A DNA stretch of 64,000 nucleotides from Trileptium ribeirensis. Its lineage: Eukaryota; Nematoda; Enoplea; Enoplida; Thoracostomopsidae. The notes under the pieces were generated by a model, which saw only the letters and a list, made by a program, of their open reading frames with translations, was not told the DNA's origin and ran no database searches. Positions 1 through 64,000 of the stretch are shown piece by piece. Position numbers and translations under genes: made by a program. The stretch's first letter is position 1. Every line of letters starts with the position of its first letter. Location of the stretch: positions 1 to 64,000 of the forward strand of contig JASANE010016207.1 in NCBI GenBank assembly GCA_030248225.1, given 5' to 3'.

Positions 1-539
1 AGCGTAAGTGAAAAAGATGAAAATAACTGATGATACATTTTTATAATATTGTTTCGAATAGAGTAAGTATTTTCGGGCATTGTTTCGCTTTGTGAGTTAG
101 TAATAATATTAATCGAGAACGACACTATTCTATCTGCCCGTCTGTATTTGTTTGGGAACCTTCATCCAATTATTTTTATCCGATTGGTTGCTGTTCGTGT
201 TATCTCCCCGAGATCTGAGAACGATGTAAAAGTAAAGCAGCAATAAATATTGACAATCGTAATGCAGTTTTGTTGAAGATAGATGCCGAAATTTGTTCTA
301 GTAATCACATTAATTGTGTAATTTATGTTATATTTTTAGTAATTCCTTAGCGGGTGATTTAACATTGTTTGCTTGTTTGAAGTAATTTTACACTCTGGGT
401 GATATTTAGAAGTTCGGCACAATATAGTTAAAGGATCTTTAATTATTATGTAACTAATAATATTAGATGTGTTGATTTGCTGTTTTTGAGCGCACAGCTT
501 AGATAATGGGAGTTTTGTTATCTAACATTTTTATTTAAG
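1..539. other. Intron sequence upstream of the first visible IBTK exon
   Basis: AT-rich non-coding sequence with no long reading frame and no repeat that I recognise. The window opens with AGC followed by a consensus donor (GTAAGT), so an upstream exon may end at base 3, but there is too little sequence to prove it. A polypyrimidine-poor acceptor (TTATTTAAG) at 531-539 closes the intron. Confidence 0.5.
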
Positions 540-48778
<48,239 letters not shown>

Positions 48779-51700
48779 GCCAAGCAAAAATAATGACTGT
48801 TTTAGCGTGTTCTATTTGGATGGCATTTTAATCAGAGAACCTTTACCGGACTAGTAATTGCTTTTTGGCTCGTATCGTAATGGCAAGCTTTGTTGATTGA
48901 AAATTGATCAATATATATTTATTTTAGCTGGGTTTAGACGTATCTATATTTTTGTTGTGTTTCTATATCGGCAACGTCATAATACTTTATCTGTGCAGTT
49001 GGAAGTGAACGGAAGGTCATTGAGTAAGGAATATAATGTTTCTTGGACAGCGGCAAAACATGGGATAACAGCCTGGTAATCCTTATAGCAATAGTGCCCT
49101 GAGTTTTTGGATTCTAATTTTACTAGCGGTCGGAAACACTTTATCGCTCGAGTTATCTTCGCGTCGAGGAAAACGAAGCCATTAGTCACTTTAGTCTGCG
49201 CCCAATGACCATGCTGATGTTCCTAATTGAAGTCGAGCCTCGTTGGAATTCTGTGGAAGACTGTTTATCAGTGAGACATTAAGCGCAACGGGATGACCAT
49301 TTTCAGTCCGGCCTTTAAATTGATCAAAACTCGTGCAAATTTACAAATCAAATTTTAAGAACACTAAGAATTTCTAAGATTATTTTCATGGCGCAGGACT
49401 ATACAGATTGCCGCATTATATACACTTAACGCAAGGCTTGTTTTATCATATGGAATAACAACGACAACAGACCATTTCTAGCTCATACAGTGTTTGAAAA
49501 ATGTTATGATTTAAGTACTTTATGTACCAAAACGGAACATTTTTAACTGGTTGTCTCCGCAGCTGACTAAAAGCATGCCGGATGCAGATAGTGAAATCAG
49601 TATTTTTAATGTGACATTATGTGGGTTGATCGTCCACCTCCACAATTGAGGAACAGGTTGTAAAAAATTTGAAAATTAATTTTTGACTATATATATTAGA
49701 TCGGTTCTTTGCTCGCCCACCGCGGTTGTAGCAACAAATGTTATAAAATTGCTGTTGTCTAGCTGCATAAATGTGCATTTTGATTCAGCGCTTGTAAAAC
49801 AGGTTATGTACAACTTTAGTCCCCTTGATCTGTTGACACTTAGACCCATTTGGCCGAAATTACAGAGTTTGCAATTGGTATATTGTAAAAAATTATATCT
49901 CAACCGAAATGCATATAAAATGCCTCATCAACGATTTTGTCCAAAAATTATGTTTTGGCAGATGCGTGCTTTGTAGTTCTTGCTTTTACTGTATAACAGT
50001 AGTCCTCTTCTGCTATGTATGCGTATCTTTGTACGTAGTATATATCATTTTGCGCATAATGTGCATGTATATACTTGGAGGATTTTGCCTAAATTATTAA
50101 GTTATATTAATTTATAAATTAAAGTGGTATGCGTTACAGTAACTGAGCGGATGGAGAATAAAAGCTTCCAATGGTTTGGGGTTGCAGCGCATCTGTTGCA
50201 TTTTTGTGACACTGTAGGAATATGCTAAATACATGTTTTCTGATTTTAGGCATGCATTTGTGTGCAAATTATAACCAATGTCAAAGCTAACACGATAGTC
50301 AGAATATAGGAAAATGTTTACAAAGGTGGGATTCGAATTCGCGGCGTGGGCTTTGCGCCAGTCTAATATAACTGCACGAAGTGCATATTTATATGTAGAG
50401 TTATCTTCGCGCACCCCGAGTTTAGTCCGCTTGGAAGTGTTAACATCTTTGTGGATAGATTGTATTTATCTCATTGAGTTTTAATACGTTTAAGGGTCAA
50501 CAAAGTACAGCCAATCTTTTAACTTGTAAAGCAGCTTGTTCATTTTTCTAATAAAGTACCACTCCTAAAATTGACAAGGGCCGAATCGTCGAGTGATGCA
50601 AGGCAGTATACATATAACAGCCCGAGTTTTTGGAAATTTTACGTATATTAAACCGAATACACAACGGTCAAATTTCAATCGATAGGGCGATCGGATACCG
50701 GTGGCGCGTGATCCTGACCTTAGGTGGTGTATAATTCATTGTCACTATAAAATAAAATTTCATTGTTATTGGGATGATCAAGCTCCACCCGACCGAGGTG
50801 CGCGTGGTGATTTTCGCACCACTCTAGAGTATCCATAGAGGTATCCGGTCGATCCCAAACCACGGACTGTGTAATGGTACCTTGATATAAAAATGTAATC
50901 GTATGTGTTGTAAAGTAAACGGGTGCGGAGTCGGATGAGCCAGGGACGGTGACCAGAACATTTCATGCCTAGTCAGTAAATTTGGCGATTTCGGTGCCCC
51001 AACGCTGATCCCCGTGCACACGCCGAGCAATGATAATTTAGTGAATATGTTGTAAGAAGCGTAATGCATTCTGCGTGTCCGGACGGGTCGCGCCACGATG
51101 CAGCATTTCTGAAAAAGGACTTGTCCTGACACGCAGGAGTGGTAAATAATTTAGTTGTATTTATGATTCGGTAGAGTTTAATGGAGTCAGCACCGAAATG
51201 GTGAAAAGTTTTAGGAACGTCCGAATAGGAACATTATTTTAACAGACTAATTTTAAATTCGCAATTTTCATTTTTTCTTACAATCAAGACGCATTGCCAA
51301 GATCGAACCGTTATTAGGATTGCCTAAAGTTTCAAAATCACTCATTCGGGTCAGCCCCTCCCATAGCTACTTAGGGACCCCCAACTAAGCGTTTAAACAC
51401 CAAATTTTCATAGCCCCGAACCCACCACCAAAATAACCAAAACTCCCCGATTTTTGGAGCTCCACACCTTAACAGGGTCTTATGCTACCTATCTTAGTTG
51501 GAACCGGGGCCGCCTGCCCCTGTTGGTTGTCACAGGACCCCCATAACTCAATCGCGATCTAAAATTTTATGATTTTCCACGCAAAAAACGGGCCACCTAT
51601 AGGAGACGCACGAATTAAATTTTTTATAAGTGACCGGCCAGGGTTTACATGATCCGGCCGCCTACTTCTTTCCGTTCTTTAGATACAATAAAAAAACCTG

Positions 51701-54700
51701 GCATAACTGATTTATTTCGGCCTCCTAAAGCGCTTTTATATTTTGCCTAAAATAAAGCCTCGCGCCGACCAGCGCGAGATTTAGGCTGTGTTTCTTCCTA
51801 AGATGTTGTCATGCCCCATGGGCAGTTTTACTGATAGTTGTCGTTGGTAGACGTTATTGATAGCTGTTGTTGGTCGGCATTGTTTACGAGCGATGATTAT
51901 GGTGTAGAGACCTTGTAGTTTACAATGGTGTGCCGTTTATGACTCGTTCACGATAAGTTTGATGCAATCTGACTTAGTCTTGTCAGGCAGTCAAAGTAGA
52001 CACAATGGACATTTCTATAGCATGATCTAGCTATACGGTTTTTCCCTTGCAGCCGTATGTAGCTCTTTGGATAATCTGTCTAGTCTAGGCTGACTATATA
52101 GGACAGATTATAGTGTCCTGGCGGACTGATTTATGCGGTTAATGTTTTGATTTACCGAAGCTTGAAATTCAAATTTGGGAGCACTATATCGTGGAAAGAT
52201 TAAAATTTTGGACACGTACAATTCTTGGCAGACGCCAAAAAAGAATTTTGGCGCGTGTTTTAGCTATAGTCAGAGGAGACTCTATCGGACAAAATTTATA
52301 GTCAGCGGAGACAGTTCATGCAAAACCTCGCAGTCGCGTGAAACTCCTTTAGTTATCGGGGTGTATAGCAAAACTACATGCGGAAACGGTGTGCGCCTCA
52401 TGAGACTGTTGCACAACTTAGAATCATTTTGCACACAACTTAACTTGGACGCCTAAGACGTAAATGTCGATGTGTATAATAGCGGCAAGTTGGTAGATTG
52501 TAAGTGTAACCCAAAGAGTAAACCCAAGTTGAGCCTCTCACCGTGCAGCTACGGAGGGAGCTCTTCTTGCAATTTCGGTTTCTTTCGACCACGCAAGGGC
52601 CGCTTTTGCGGATGTTGGTGCGTCCAAGGAATGCTCCGCGTCCTCGTAAATGTAGTGCCCCGACAAAATCTTAAAATCAGCAAAATTACTCGCCAAAATT
52701 ATGTCCCTCGCGTTCTCGACTGGTTCCCGCCCGTAGGACTGCTTTCCGTGCATTTTTCGTTGGTCCGACAGGTGTTAGCTTTTTCTTTACAAAACTCAAG
52801 ACAATGTGCTTAACGGGGGAGTTAAAAGAAAATTTTGTTCATGTTTAACGGGAAGTTTAAAGGAAGTTAATTTTACACGTGTGTTCGAGAGAGAGGGTTA
52901 GGACAGAATCGCGAACCTGGAGGCAGTCGCTACAATCGTCCCGGTTTGCAGCACTAAAGCTCTCCCAACATAAGAATCTGGCGCATGTATGAATTTTCAA
53001 CATGTGTCCGACCGAAGGGAGTTTTGAGATCCTTTAAATGACTGTGATGCGCGAGTGGCTTCAGCGACGATGAAAATGTAGGCTGTACCGGAACACAATA
53101 TGATGAAATAGAAGTGAGATTTTGGGTCGTTAGGAGTGAAGACAGGCCGTAGTCATTTGCACGAGACATTGTGCTCTACTAATCCTTATCCCCGGAAACG
53201 CTCAGTACCCGTAGCGTCGGGTTTCTTTTCAATGCGAAAAGCCTCAAAATAAAATGTAGTGATCGAGTGATACAAATGACTACAGATCTGGGAAAGGATT
53301 AAACTGGTATGAATTGCCAGTGGAGCGTGCAAAACAGGCAAGAATTGGAGTCGACCGCGAGCGTTGCGACATACAAAGTTAGATTAAGTCACTCCCTTGT
53401 AACTGAGCTGCTGCGAGTTTGAGATTTCGAAGGGAACTCACTGTCCATAAAGCTCAAAACGCTACAAAAGTAATTTTGGGACGTAGGTTGTCTAACCATG
53501 CCTTCACTGTAGAGATCTTCATCGGGATGACCGTTTACTGTTGCTAAATTTCGGATAGACGGGAATCTGGCAACGTCACGCTGTTTTCAGTAGATGCGGC
53601 CATGGATTGCTGACCCCTTAATCATTGATAGTTCACTGGCCCCTTGTCGTGGCGCAATTCGGTTTTGGATGTGAAATAGACCTGCAGTACGTGAGTGTGG
53701 CGAAACGTTCGCGACCGACTCCAGTCTCAAAGAGAAGAGAGCAGTTGGACGCAAAGCGTTCGTAGGGAAACAATCCAGACATATACCAGGATATGTGGTC
53801 GGGAGAGGCAAAATTCACAGGATCAGGAATCTCGTTTTTCGTTAAACAAATTCAGTGGGGGGAAGTAATACGTTTCTGTCAATAAAACTAGTGAAACTAA
53901 TGCGTGTTCATCAATGAGGTTCTCGGGAAAACACTATGTTCACTAATCAAAATCTCAGAAAAATCATACGAGCTCACAATTAGATGTGGACAATTTCCTG
54001 GCGTCCTTCGTGGTACCTTGTACTGATGTATCGTACGAAATTTAGCCGTCTCTAAAATAATTTAGTAACCCGTAAAATCGTCGTGGAAATAAAGAACTTG
54101 CGTGTTGAGTGGCTGCCCGGCGATATGTTTTATTGAAATGGATAGAAGCAAAGGTCGATCCAACCAGAATAGAACAAGGCTATAGTAAGACACTGGTGCT
54201 AATTGGGATGTAAAAGTAGGCATGGCCCATATCAGTTGTTGATACCGACGTGATACACTACCGTTTGAGGTGCTGGAAAGGACCTAGGGTTCAATCAGAT
54301 TACATTAACCCCTCTTGTTGTCATTCATTCATTACACTACCGCGAAAGTGTCTGGATACCACTAGGTCTTGATCATCGAATATATGGAATTTTACTCAAT
54401 CTTAGGCAATTGACATGGGGCAGCTGCCCAGTGCCGTAATGCCATCTTACAGACGCAAGGTCCCACATTGTTTTATGAAAGAAACCTCTAGGCCAGGATT
54501 CGCCCACAAGATTATAGGACATGCGAATCTAAGGTCCTGGAGAATTCTAAGTTAAGGAGGGAAAACGGGTCAGCCTTATTACCTGTGAGCAAGCCTAATG
54601 GTTGACCATCGCTCAGGGGGACCCTGATGCCAGTAGCGGCCGAAATAGGGGAAAGGCCCAACACCCTGATAAACCCGCCGGCAACCTGCTAAGCTAAGCG

Positions 54701-57029
54701 GTTTCCTTAGGTCGACTAGCGGTTCACCGGGGAGTCGTGAAAGCCGGAGGTGTCCCGGTATCACAGCAAGAAACATGCGATGCAGCTAGGATCCCTTAGG
54801 GCCAGAACTGGTCCTAGTACATACATGACTGTTGTTTTCCAAAGAGGGCATCTGGAGATGCCTCGGATGTAGGTAATGTGAAACCATGGCAATCCTCCGA
54901 TAGTGTGTCATGTATCTAATTGACGCCATGGCAGCTTTGGAGGTGTGTTGTCTGTTGGACATTGAACTGCAACGGCTTTTCCAATTTGTGGAAAGTTTCA
55001 AGTATTTTGGAAAATTAAAGGATTGATATATAGCTGGGCTGCCAGAAACATTTCCGAGGCAAATCTGATATGGCCACATTTCATCGTATATGTGATGCAA
55101 TATTTAAGGTTTTTTTATTGTTAGGATAAACCGTAAGACCGGATGTTCCCGTTTAGTAAATAGCGATAGCGCAGTAACGAATGCTCGTAGCCACGGCCTA
55201 AATAGAACGCCGTTGCATATATTTGACCACAAATATCAATGAACGTTAATATTGAGATGTAAATATAAATCATTATTATTTTAAGAGCAATGTTTATGGG
55301 CCATCGCGGTATGACGAGGAAGTGCCGTTTCATAACTTTAATGGAGCAGGTATCAGCAAGCGATGTATTCGATATAGTTATTTCGTTATAGGTGATTTTA
55401 TTTTGGTAGAAGATGTGTTTCTTGATCGTATGAAGCCCGGAGAGGCGAACGTGCCTCCCGCAATTCCTGGATTTGAAGGATTTTCTATATGTACATGATG
55501 CATTGAGAACATAAACCAGATTATCGTGATATATTTGTTTTTAGATTCAATTTATTCACAGTCATGACCCCTTAAATATCGCCGTTACTTTTTAAGTGCA
55601 ACTAAATAAGTTGTGCTTAGCGGTCATAAACTGTTTAGAATTTAATTTGATATTTACGAGTGATATTTGGTCACGATTTTTATGTGTTTTACGTTGTACT
55701 TACCACACGGCTTCGTCAAATGAAAAGTGTGTGTCAACGGACACCAATATTTGCTATTACTACTTCAAAAGGCGTTAGATAGGGATGCTTCCTGTCACCC
55801 ATACGTTACATTAAAACGTCGGAAGCTGCAGCGAACCACGCGCGACAGACGTCACTCCTGAGTAGACGAAATATCGGTGATTTTTAACATGTTCAAAACC
55901 AGTAAAGGAGCTTCTGGTACTGGCCTGAAAAATAGTAAGCCGCAAGTGCTTCTATGCGCCATAGTGCAATGAAACCATGATATATGTCTCGGATAGTGAA
56001 ACAACTCAACATTACAGGCTGTAGCTGAATGTGTAATGTATATATACGAGAAAATTGGAAAATGTATCGATCCAGTATTGGGCTAGACTGTCTTCCCATG
56101 GTGTTTAATTCTATACCCGAATGCATTTTATAATAATTGTATATGTTTATGTGTATGTTCAATTATGTATATCCTTAAACTTTTTTCGCCTTCTGATGAT
56201 TTAATATTTACCGTATCGTGTAGCAACATGTTCTCCATCGTGTGTTTGTAAATGTGGGTGTGTTCGTGAGTACATCCTGTCTATTGTATTTCTCTCATAG
56301 AGATACTACGCTTAGCTTAACAATTACAGTCAAGCTTTGAACGTTCTAATGAAGCTTGTCCTTTTTTCTAATGCCAGAGTACGGTTCTTCAAAATGACAT
56401 GGGCCAAATAGTCAGTGTGTACAATGCAGGATTAGGACTAGGATGCCTCTAAACTCCCCGCCTAGGATTAGGCGAAAAATCGTTACATGGTAGAAAATTG
56501 TATTCATGAGTTTCGTGATCTATTGATTTTAAACCTATACTAGAATTGTAATGGATCACTTTCTCAACGTCCAATTTTTAATAGCATATATAGTAAATTT
56601 TTCCGTTTAACACAATACCTGCTAATTTTTCTAGATTAACCGCGGTGTTGCACTAAGCCGTGGGATTCTAGCCGATAAATTAAAGGATTATATTTGAAAT
56701 ATTCAGTGTACCAAACAATAAAAATTACCTGTAGTACACTGCAAAAACATTGTCAAATATTGACTGCTGAGACATCTTTTTTAACCCTATGCATGAGTTA
56801 AACTTTGACTCTATTTGAGCCATGGTTTGCCTAATTTTGAGTCAAGTTTGAATCATATTGCATCTATACTTCACTGAGATTGAATTAAAAGTTTAACTCA
56901 AGCTTAAGGTTAAAAATGGATAGACTCAAAGGTTTTGCAGCAGTAATTACACATGTAGATAATAAACATACTAAGTGATTTACCATATTCCAAAGGTGTA
57001 ATATATTTAGGACACGACAGCTTGTTATG
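48779..57029. other. Intergenic region, no gene recognised
   Basis: About 8.2 kb after the IBTK stop. No conserved frame on either strand. It includes a degenerate tRNA-like B-box at about 50331-50350 (minus), a moderately GC-rich stretch around 54540-54800 with no rRNA or tRNA likeness, and some GC-richer sequence at 50.6-51.6 kb. Polyadenylation of IBTK is not obvious: no AATAAA in the first 200 bases after TGA. Confidence 0.5.
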
Positions 57030-57760
57030 GATATATATATGATTTTCAGAAATAGGGCGTATATTTTGTAAATAGGTAGAAATGTGCTAATACTCATAGG
57101 TTTCATAATCCATATACATATACTTATCAGAAAGTGCAACACCGTTGTTAATGTCACTGCATAGGGCGCATATTTTGTAAATAGATAGAATGTTCTAATA
57201 CTGATAGGTTTCATAATCTATATACATATACTTATCAGAAAGTGCAACACCGTTGTTAATGTCACTGCATAGGGCGTATATTTTGTAAATAGATGTAAAT
57301 GTGCTAATACTGATAGGTTTCATAATCCATATACATATACTTATCAGAAAGTGCAACACCGTTGTTAATGTCACTGCATAGGTCGTATATTTCGTAAATA
57401 GATAGAAATGTGCTAATACTCATAGGTTTCATAATCCATATACATATACTTATCAGAAAGTGCAACACCGTTTTTAATGTCACTACATAGGTCGTATATT
57501 TCGTAAATAGATAGAAATGTGCTAATACTCATAGGTTTCATAATCCATATATATATATACTTATCAGAAAGTGCAACACCGTTGGTAATGTCACTGCTTA
57601 GGGCGTATATTTTGTAAATAGATGTAAATGTGCTAATACTGATAGGTTTCATAATCCATATACATATACTTATCAGAAAGTGCAACACCGTTGTTAATGT
57701 CACTGCATAGGCCGTATATTTCGTAAATAGATAGAAATGTGCTAATACTGATAGGTTTCA
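57030..57760 (-). repeat. ~109-bp tandem array (7 units) at the gene 3' end
   Basis: TTATCAGAAAGTGCAACACC starts units at 57124, 57232, 57341, 57450, 57561 and 57670 (periods 108-111). A shortened first unit begins near 57030 and the last is cut at 57760. Units differ by few bases. On the minus strand each unit contains GAAACCTAT(C/G)AGTATTAG, encoding ETY(Q/E)Y and a stop. Confidence 0.95.
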
Positions 57761-59372
57761 AGTGTCTTGTCGATAATTACGTTTTCATTGACATTTGCGC
57801 CACTTTTTTCACTTTTTTCTTCCGACGACCATGCGGCTGAAGTTTTAAAATTTTGTGATTCCGCATGCTTCACTCCACCTTTCTGTTTTTCAATCTGTAT
57901 ATCTTTGATGCTGTCGTCTTCAGTTGACTTTTCTATTTTTTCGTTGATGCTGGTTTCTGGATTTTCATATACGATGTTAATATCATGAGGAGATTTTATG
58001 GTATCTGCATCAATAATTTCGCTGATGAGTTCTGTGCTTGATCCTTCCAACACGTTTTGTGAATTGCCCATCTCGACCTGTGATTTATCATTGGTGATCA
58101 CTTTTTCATCCAAACTAACGTCACGTGCATTAGTTTCGTCTCCTGGATACTTTTCTGAGTTAATGTCTTTGTTTCCATCAATTTCTTTTGTGCCTTCGTT
58201 CTTATGCATTATTTCCGATTTATCTATACCAGGTTTATCCTTCACTGTCTGCGTTGAATTTTCTAACTTATTGATGTTGCTGCCCGCATCTTTACGAAGC
58301 GGATCGCTGTTTTCAGAGTTTTCTTCATTTGATTTTATGCTGTTTCCATCATAATAATTACCATCTACTTTATGCAAAATTGTGTTTTCGGTCTCCTTGC
58401 CATTAGCTGCCGATATGATCGCTAGGCCTTCACTATTCGCCGCACTAGGTGTTACTTTTATCGGAGATAAATTTGGTTCTGGTAAAACCAAGTTTTCCGC
58501 AGTTGGTGTCACAGTGAAATTGCCATTTACTACTGGTGTTTTTGCAACATTTTCCACATACACCTCGTTGCTATGACCGCCATGGTTGTCCGTATGGGCA
58601 TCCGTTGGGTGTTTATTTATCAAATCACCCGATAACTTTTGCCCAGAAATCTCGTTAGCTTCATTAATTGCAGAGGAATGTTTTTCTTCGTTTGCCGTTG
58701 AATCAATCTCTGGAATATCTAGCATGGTGTTATCTTGTTCATCAGTTTTTGTGATATCATTTTGGTCGAATTCACCACTGCTTCTGATTTTAGATTGTTT
58801 ACTGTTTTCGTCTACCATTTCTTCTAGATCTAGCATCTCCATACCGTATGAATAATCTTCACCTTGGTTTTGATTATCCTTCTTAAGGCTAATTCTATTG
58901 TTATTTAGATTGAATTTTCGACGTTCGTCCCGATTTTCTGAGTATGGTAGCGATTGGTTATCTTCGTTATCGTTTTTGTCTTTTTGATTCTTGTTCTTTC
59001 GCCGTTTTGCTTTTCTTTCAGTAGATGTCGTTGTTGTAGTTGGTGAAGTTGAGGTCGACGGTCTAGTCGTTCTGGCTGTTGTCGATACTGTAGCTATGGT
59101 TGAGCTGATGATTGTCGTTGTTGCTGTTGTTGTAGTTGTTGTTGTCGTCGTGGTTGTCGGTGTCGTCGTTGTTGTTGTTGTTGAGGTTGTGGTTGTTGTG
59201 GTTGTCGTTGTTGTTATCGCTGTTACCGAACTTTCAGGTGTACCAGTTGAGCTTGTGGACAATGTGGTTGTAGTAGTTGTTGTCGTCGCGCAGGTCGTAG
59301 TCGATGTAGCTATGGCTGTTGTCTGCGCTGTTGTCGGTCTGGTGATGGTGGGAGTAGTTGTAGTTGTTGTCG
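57742..59372 (-). CDS. Unrecognised Thr-rich, acidic, Asn/Ser/Glu-rich protein, last exon
   Basis: Over 530 codons open on the minus strand, ending at TAG 57742-57744. The first ~110 residues are nearly all Thr with Ser/Ala/Pro (a GTT/GTC tract on the plus strand), then a basic RKAKRRKNKNQKDKN patch, then about 370 non-repetitive residues rich in Asn, Asp, Glu, Lys and Ser, with a possible N-glycosylation site (NFT). I see no known domain. No ATG precedes the Thr tract before the upstream stop (59413-59415), and an acceptor CTATTTCAG at 59373-59381 allows an exon to start at 59372, so at least one 5' exon, not found, is expected. The Thr tract recalls mucin-type O-glycosylated linkers, which would imply a secreted protein; this is inference. 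The last five residues and the stop lie in the tandem array. Confidence 0.6.
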
Positions 59373-60040
59373 CTGAAATAGTGGTGACACTACAAGCGGT
59401 TATTGTTTTATGTTAAACATTGCCTGTGTTGCATTTACTATGTACGAAACCCATCTCAATGTCTAAATCAATCATGGTATATGACTGTTTGGTTCAAATC
59501 ATTAAATACAATATTCCACGTTATAACTAATAACTAAAGATATGCTTGGCTCGTATAAAGTAATAAAACTGTTCTCTTGTTTCACAAATGCAGCGTTGTA
59601 GTACTTAAGATTCAAATATTTTTTCGAATGCAGTGTTGTCGTGTCTTGCAGATGCAGTGATCTCGATATTTATTAAACAGTAAACGTGTGTTCAACTACG
59701 TTCAAACTTTTAGCTCAAATATTTTATACTTGTTATGTTATTGCTCTATATTTTTTTAACTTGGACGTGTGAATATCGTTCAAGCTTTTATAGTATGTTA
59801 TTTCATCTAATTAGGCACTAAGAACATAATCTTTAAAAAAATTTTACCATGAATTTTGGACGAAAATTGTCTCATTTCGATGTGTGATTATGGTATGTCC
59901 AGTCCGTATTTCGCTTCACTTTTCACACTCTGACGCTTGAAACAACAGCACATATAATTCTAAATTTGCGCCCAGATAGCAAATTTGTGTGCGATGGCGG
60001 ATTGGTTTTATTGCTGATTGCCAACAGTTATTGTGTGACT
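59373..60040. other. Non-coding, upstream of the Thr-rich exon
   Basis: AT-rich. Two similar words (CAGCGTTGTAGTACTTAAG, CAGTGTTGTCGTGTCTTGC) lie near 59590-59650. It should hold the missing 5' exon or promoter of the minus-strand gene, but I cannot identify them. Confidence 0.4.
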
Positions 60041-60043
60041 ATG

Positions 60044-60740
60044 TCAACTTTGGAAAACACTGAAATTTGTACAGTTCACGTTATCGTTCATTGTTGACAC
60101 AAAATTACTAGGTGCAAAAATTTTGGGCTGCCGGCGTTTGCCGTTGACAATAGACATTTTACAAAAACCTACGCTATTCAGAAATGTAATCATTTCAAGC
60201 CCGAAAATAACTGTTTCGTCATTAAGCTGGATAGTTGATGTGAAAACCGACCGCATTATCTATCTCAGAAATATAGTCGGAAAACTTAATAAATACAACG
60301 ACCGATGCTAATACACAATTGTCTACACAGGCTCACGATGGGCTACACGTCATGATCGTACATACAACATTTCACGCTGTTCAGAAATTTAATGATTTAA
60401 AGCGAAAATAATTGATCATTCAAAGGTTGGCAAGATGATGCGAAATCAAACCGCGTTACATAGCAATATACACTCGGAATCTTCAAAGCATAGAATGACC
60501 GGTGTTAATACACATTGTCGGCAAAGGCTTATGGTGAGCTAAAAGACACGCTCATATATACAACAGCTTACGCTATTCAGCAATGTAATGATTTGATGCG
60601 AAGAATAATTGTTTTATTCAAAACTTGGAAAGATGATGTGAAAACCAACCGCGTTACGTCGCATTATATACTTGGAATCTTTACAGGACACAATGACCGA
60701 CGTGTTAATGTATCTTCATAAGATTATTATGGGCCACAAG
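60044..60740. repeat. Three-unit degenerate ~200-bp tandem repeat
   Basis: The block CGCTATTCAGAAATGTAAT recurs at 60172, 60375 and 60571 (periods 203 and 196). Each is followed by GCGA(A)AATAA.TG.TT.(A)TT and GATG(A/T)(G)TGAAAACC(A/G)ACCGC(G/A)TTA and then AATG(A)CCG..GTTAAT. Small frames on either strand follow the repeat and are not genes. Confidence 0.7.

Positions 60741-64000
<3,260 letters not shown>

Noticed and set aside
50331..50350. tRNA-like sequence on the minus strand (GAATTCGAATCCCACC)
   Set aside because: It resembles a B box, but the five bases before and after TTCGAAT do not pair and no acceptor or anticodon arm fits. At best a tRNA-derived relic.
54540..54800. Moderately GC-rich stretch suspected of being rRNA or another RNA gene
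   Set aside because: No match to conserved 5S, 18S, 28S or spliceosomal RNA words that I know, and no stable overall fold was evident by eye.
57413..57703. 96-codon minus-strand frame in the tandem array
   Set aside because: It only reads through several 109-bp units and has no independent sequence.
58991..59416. Plus-strand Val-rich frame
   Set aside because: It is the complement of the Thr codon tract of the minus-strand gene.

Overview
The window is animal (metazoan) nuclear DNA: AT-rich, dominated by introns and mobile DNA, with spliced genes and no operons. Its backbone is one spliced plus-strand gene that I recognise as the 3' two-thirds of IBTK (inhibitor of Bruton tyrosine kinase: ankyrin, RCC1, two BTB domains and a conserved C-terminal tail). 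Thirteen exons between 540 and 48778 join with consistent reading phase into 1,073 codons plus a stop. The ankyrin and early RCC1 part lies left of the window. An invertebrate is likely from the transposon mix (Helitron with OTU domain, Ty3 element, RNase-H LINE, hAT and Tc1-like short elements), but the sequence does not fix the phylum.

Layout. 1-3.8 kb: IBTK exons 1-2 and intron. 3.8-10.7 kb: a duplicated non-autonomous repeat, a strong hairpin, then a near full-length but broken Helitron (zinc-finger/N-terminal domain, HUH Rep, Pif1-type helicase, OTU protease domain) ending in a hairpin plus CTAG. 11.1-16.4 kb: exons 3-5 (both BTB regions begin here). 16.4-24.3 kb: a large intron with a hAT-like element and a complete but dead Ty3/gypsy element with matching 244-bp LTRs on the minus strand. 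24.3-30.7 kb: exons 6-9, with arrays of a ~170-bp monomer. 30.7-39.1 kb: an intron with a decayed LINE, two more hAT-like elements and half of a foldback element. 39.1-48.8 kb: exons 10-13, with a ~1.44-kb foldback element and several terminal-inverted-repeat elements. 48.8-57.0 kb: no gene recognised. 57.0-59.4 kb: a ~109-bp tandem array running directly into the 3' end of a minus-strand gene for a Thr-rich, acidic, unrecognised protein. 59.4-64 kb: degenerate ~200-bp repeats, a ~356-bp (TC)n tract and unassigned sequence.

The genes do not form a pathway. The biological story is an essential-looking regulator gene whose introns hold several generations of transposons. One is nested: a hAT-like element with a perfect 8-bp duplication sits inside a foldback copy, and the other foldback copy shows the empty site. 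No open reading frame of an active transposon is intact; all the autonomous elements carry frameshifts or stops. The unrecognised minus-strand gene at 57.7-59.4 kb is the best candidate for something new.
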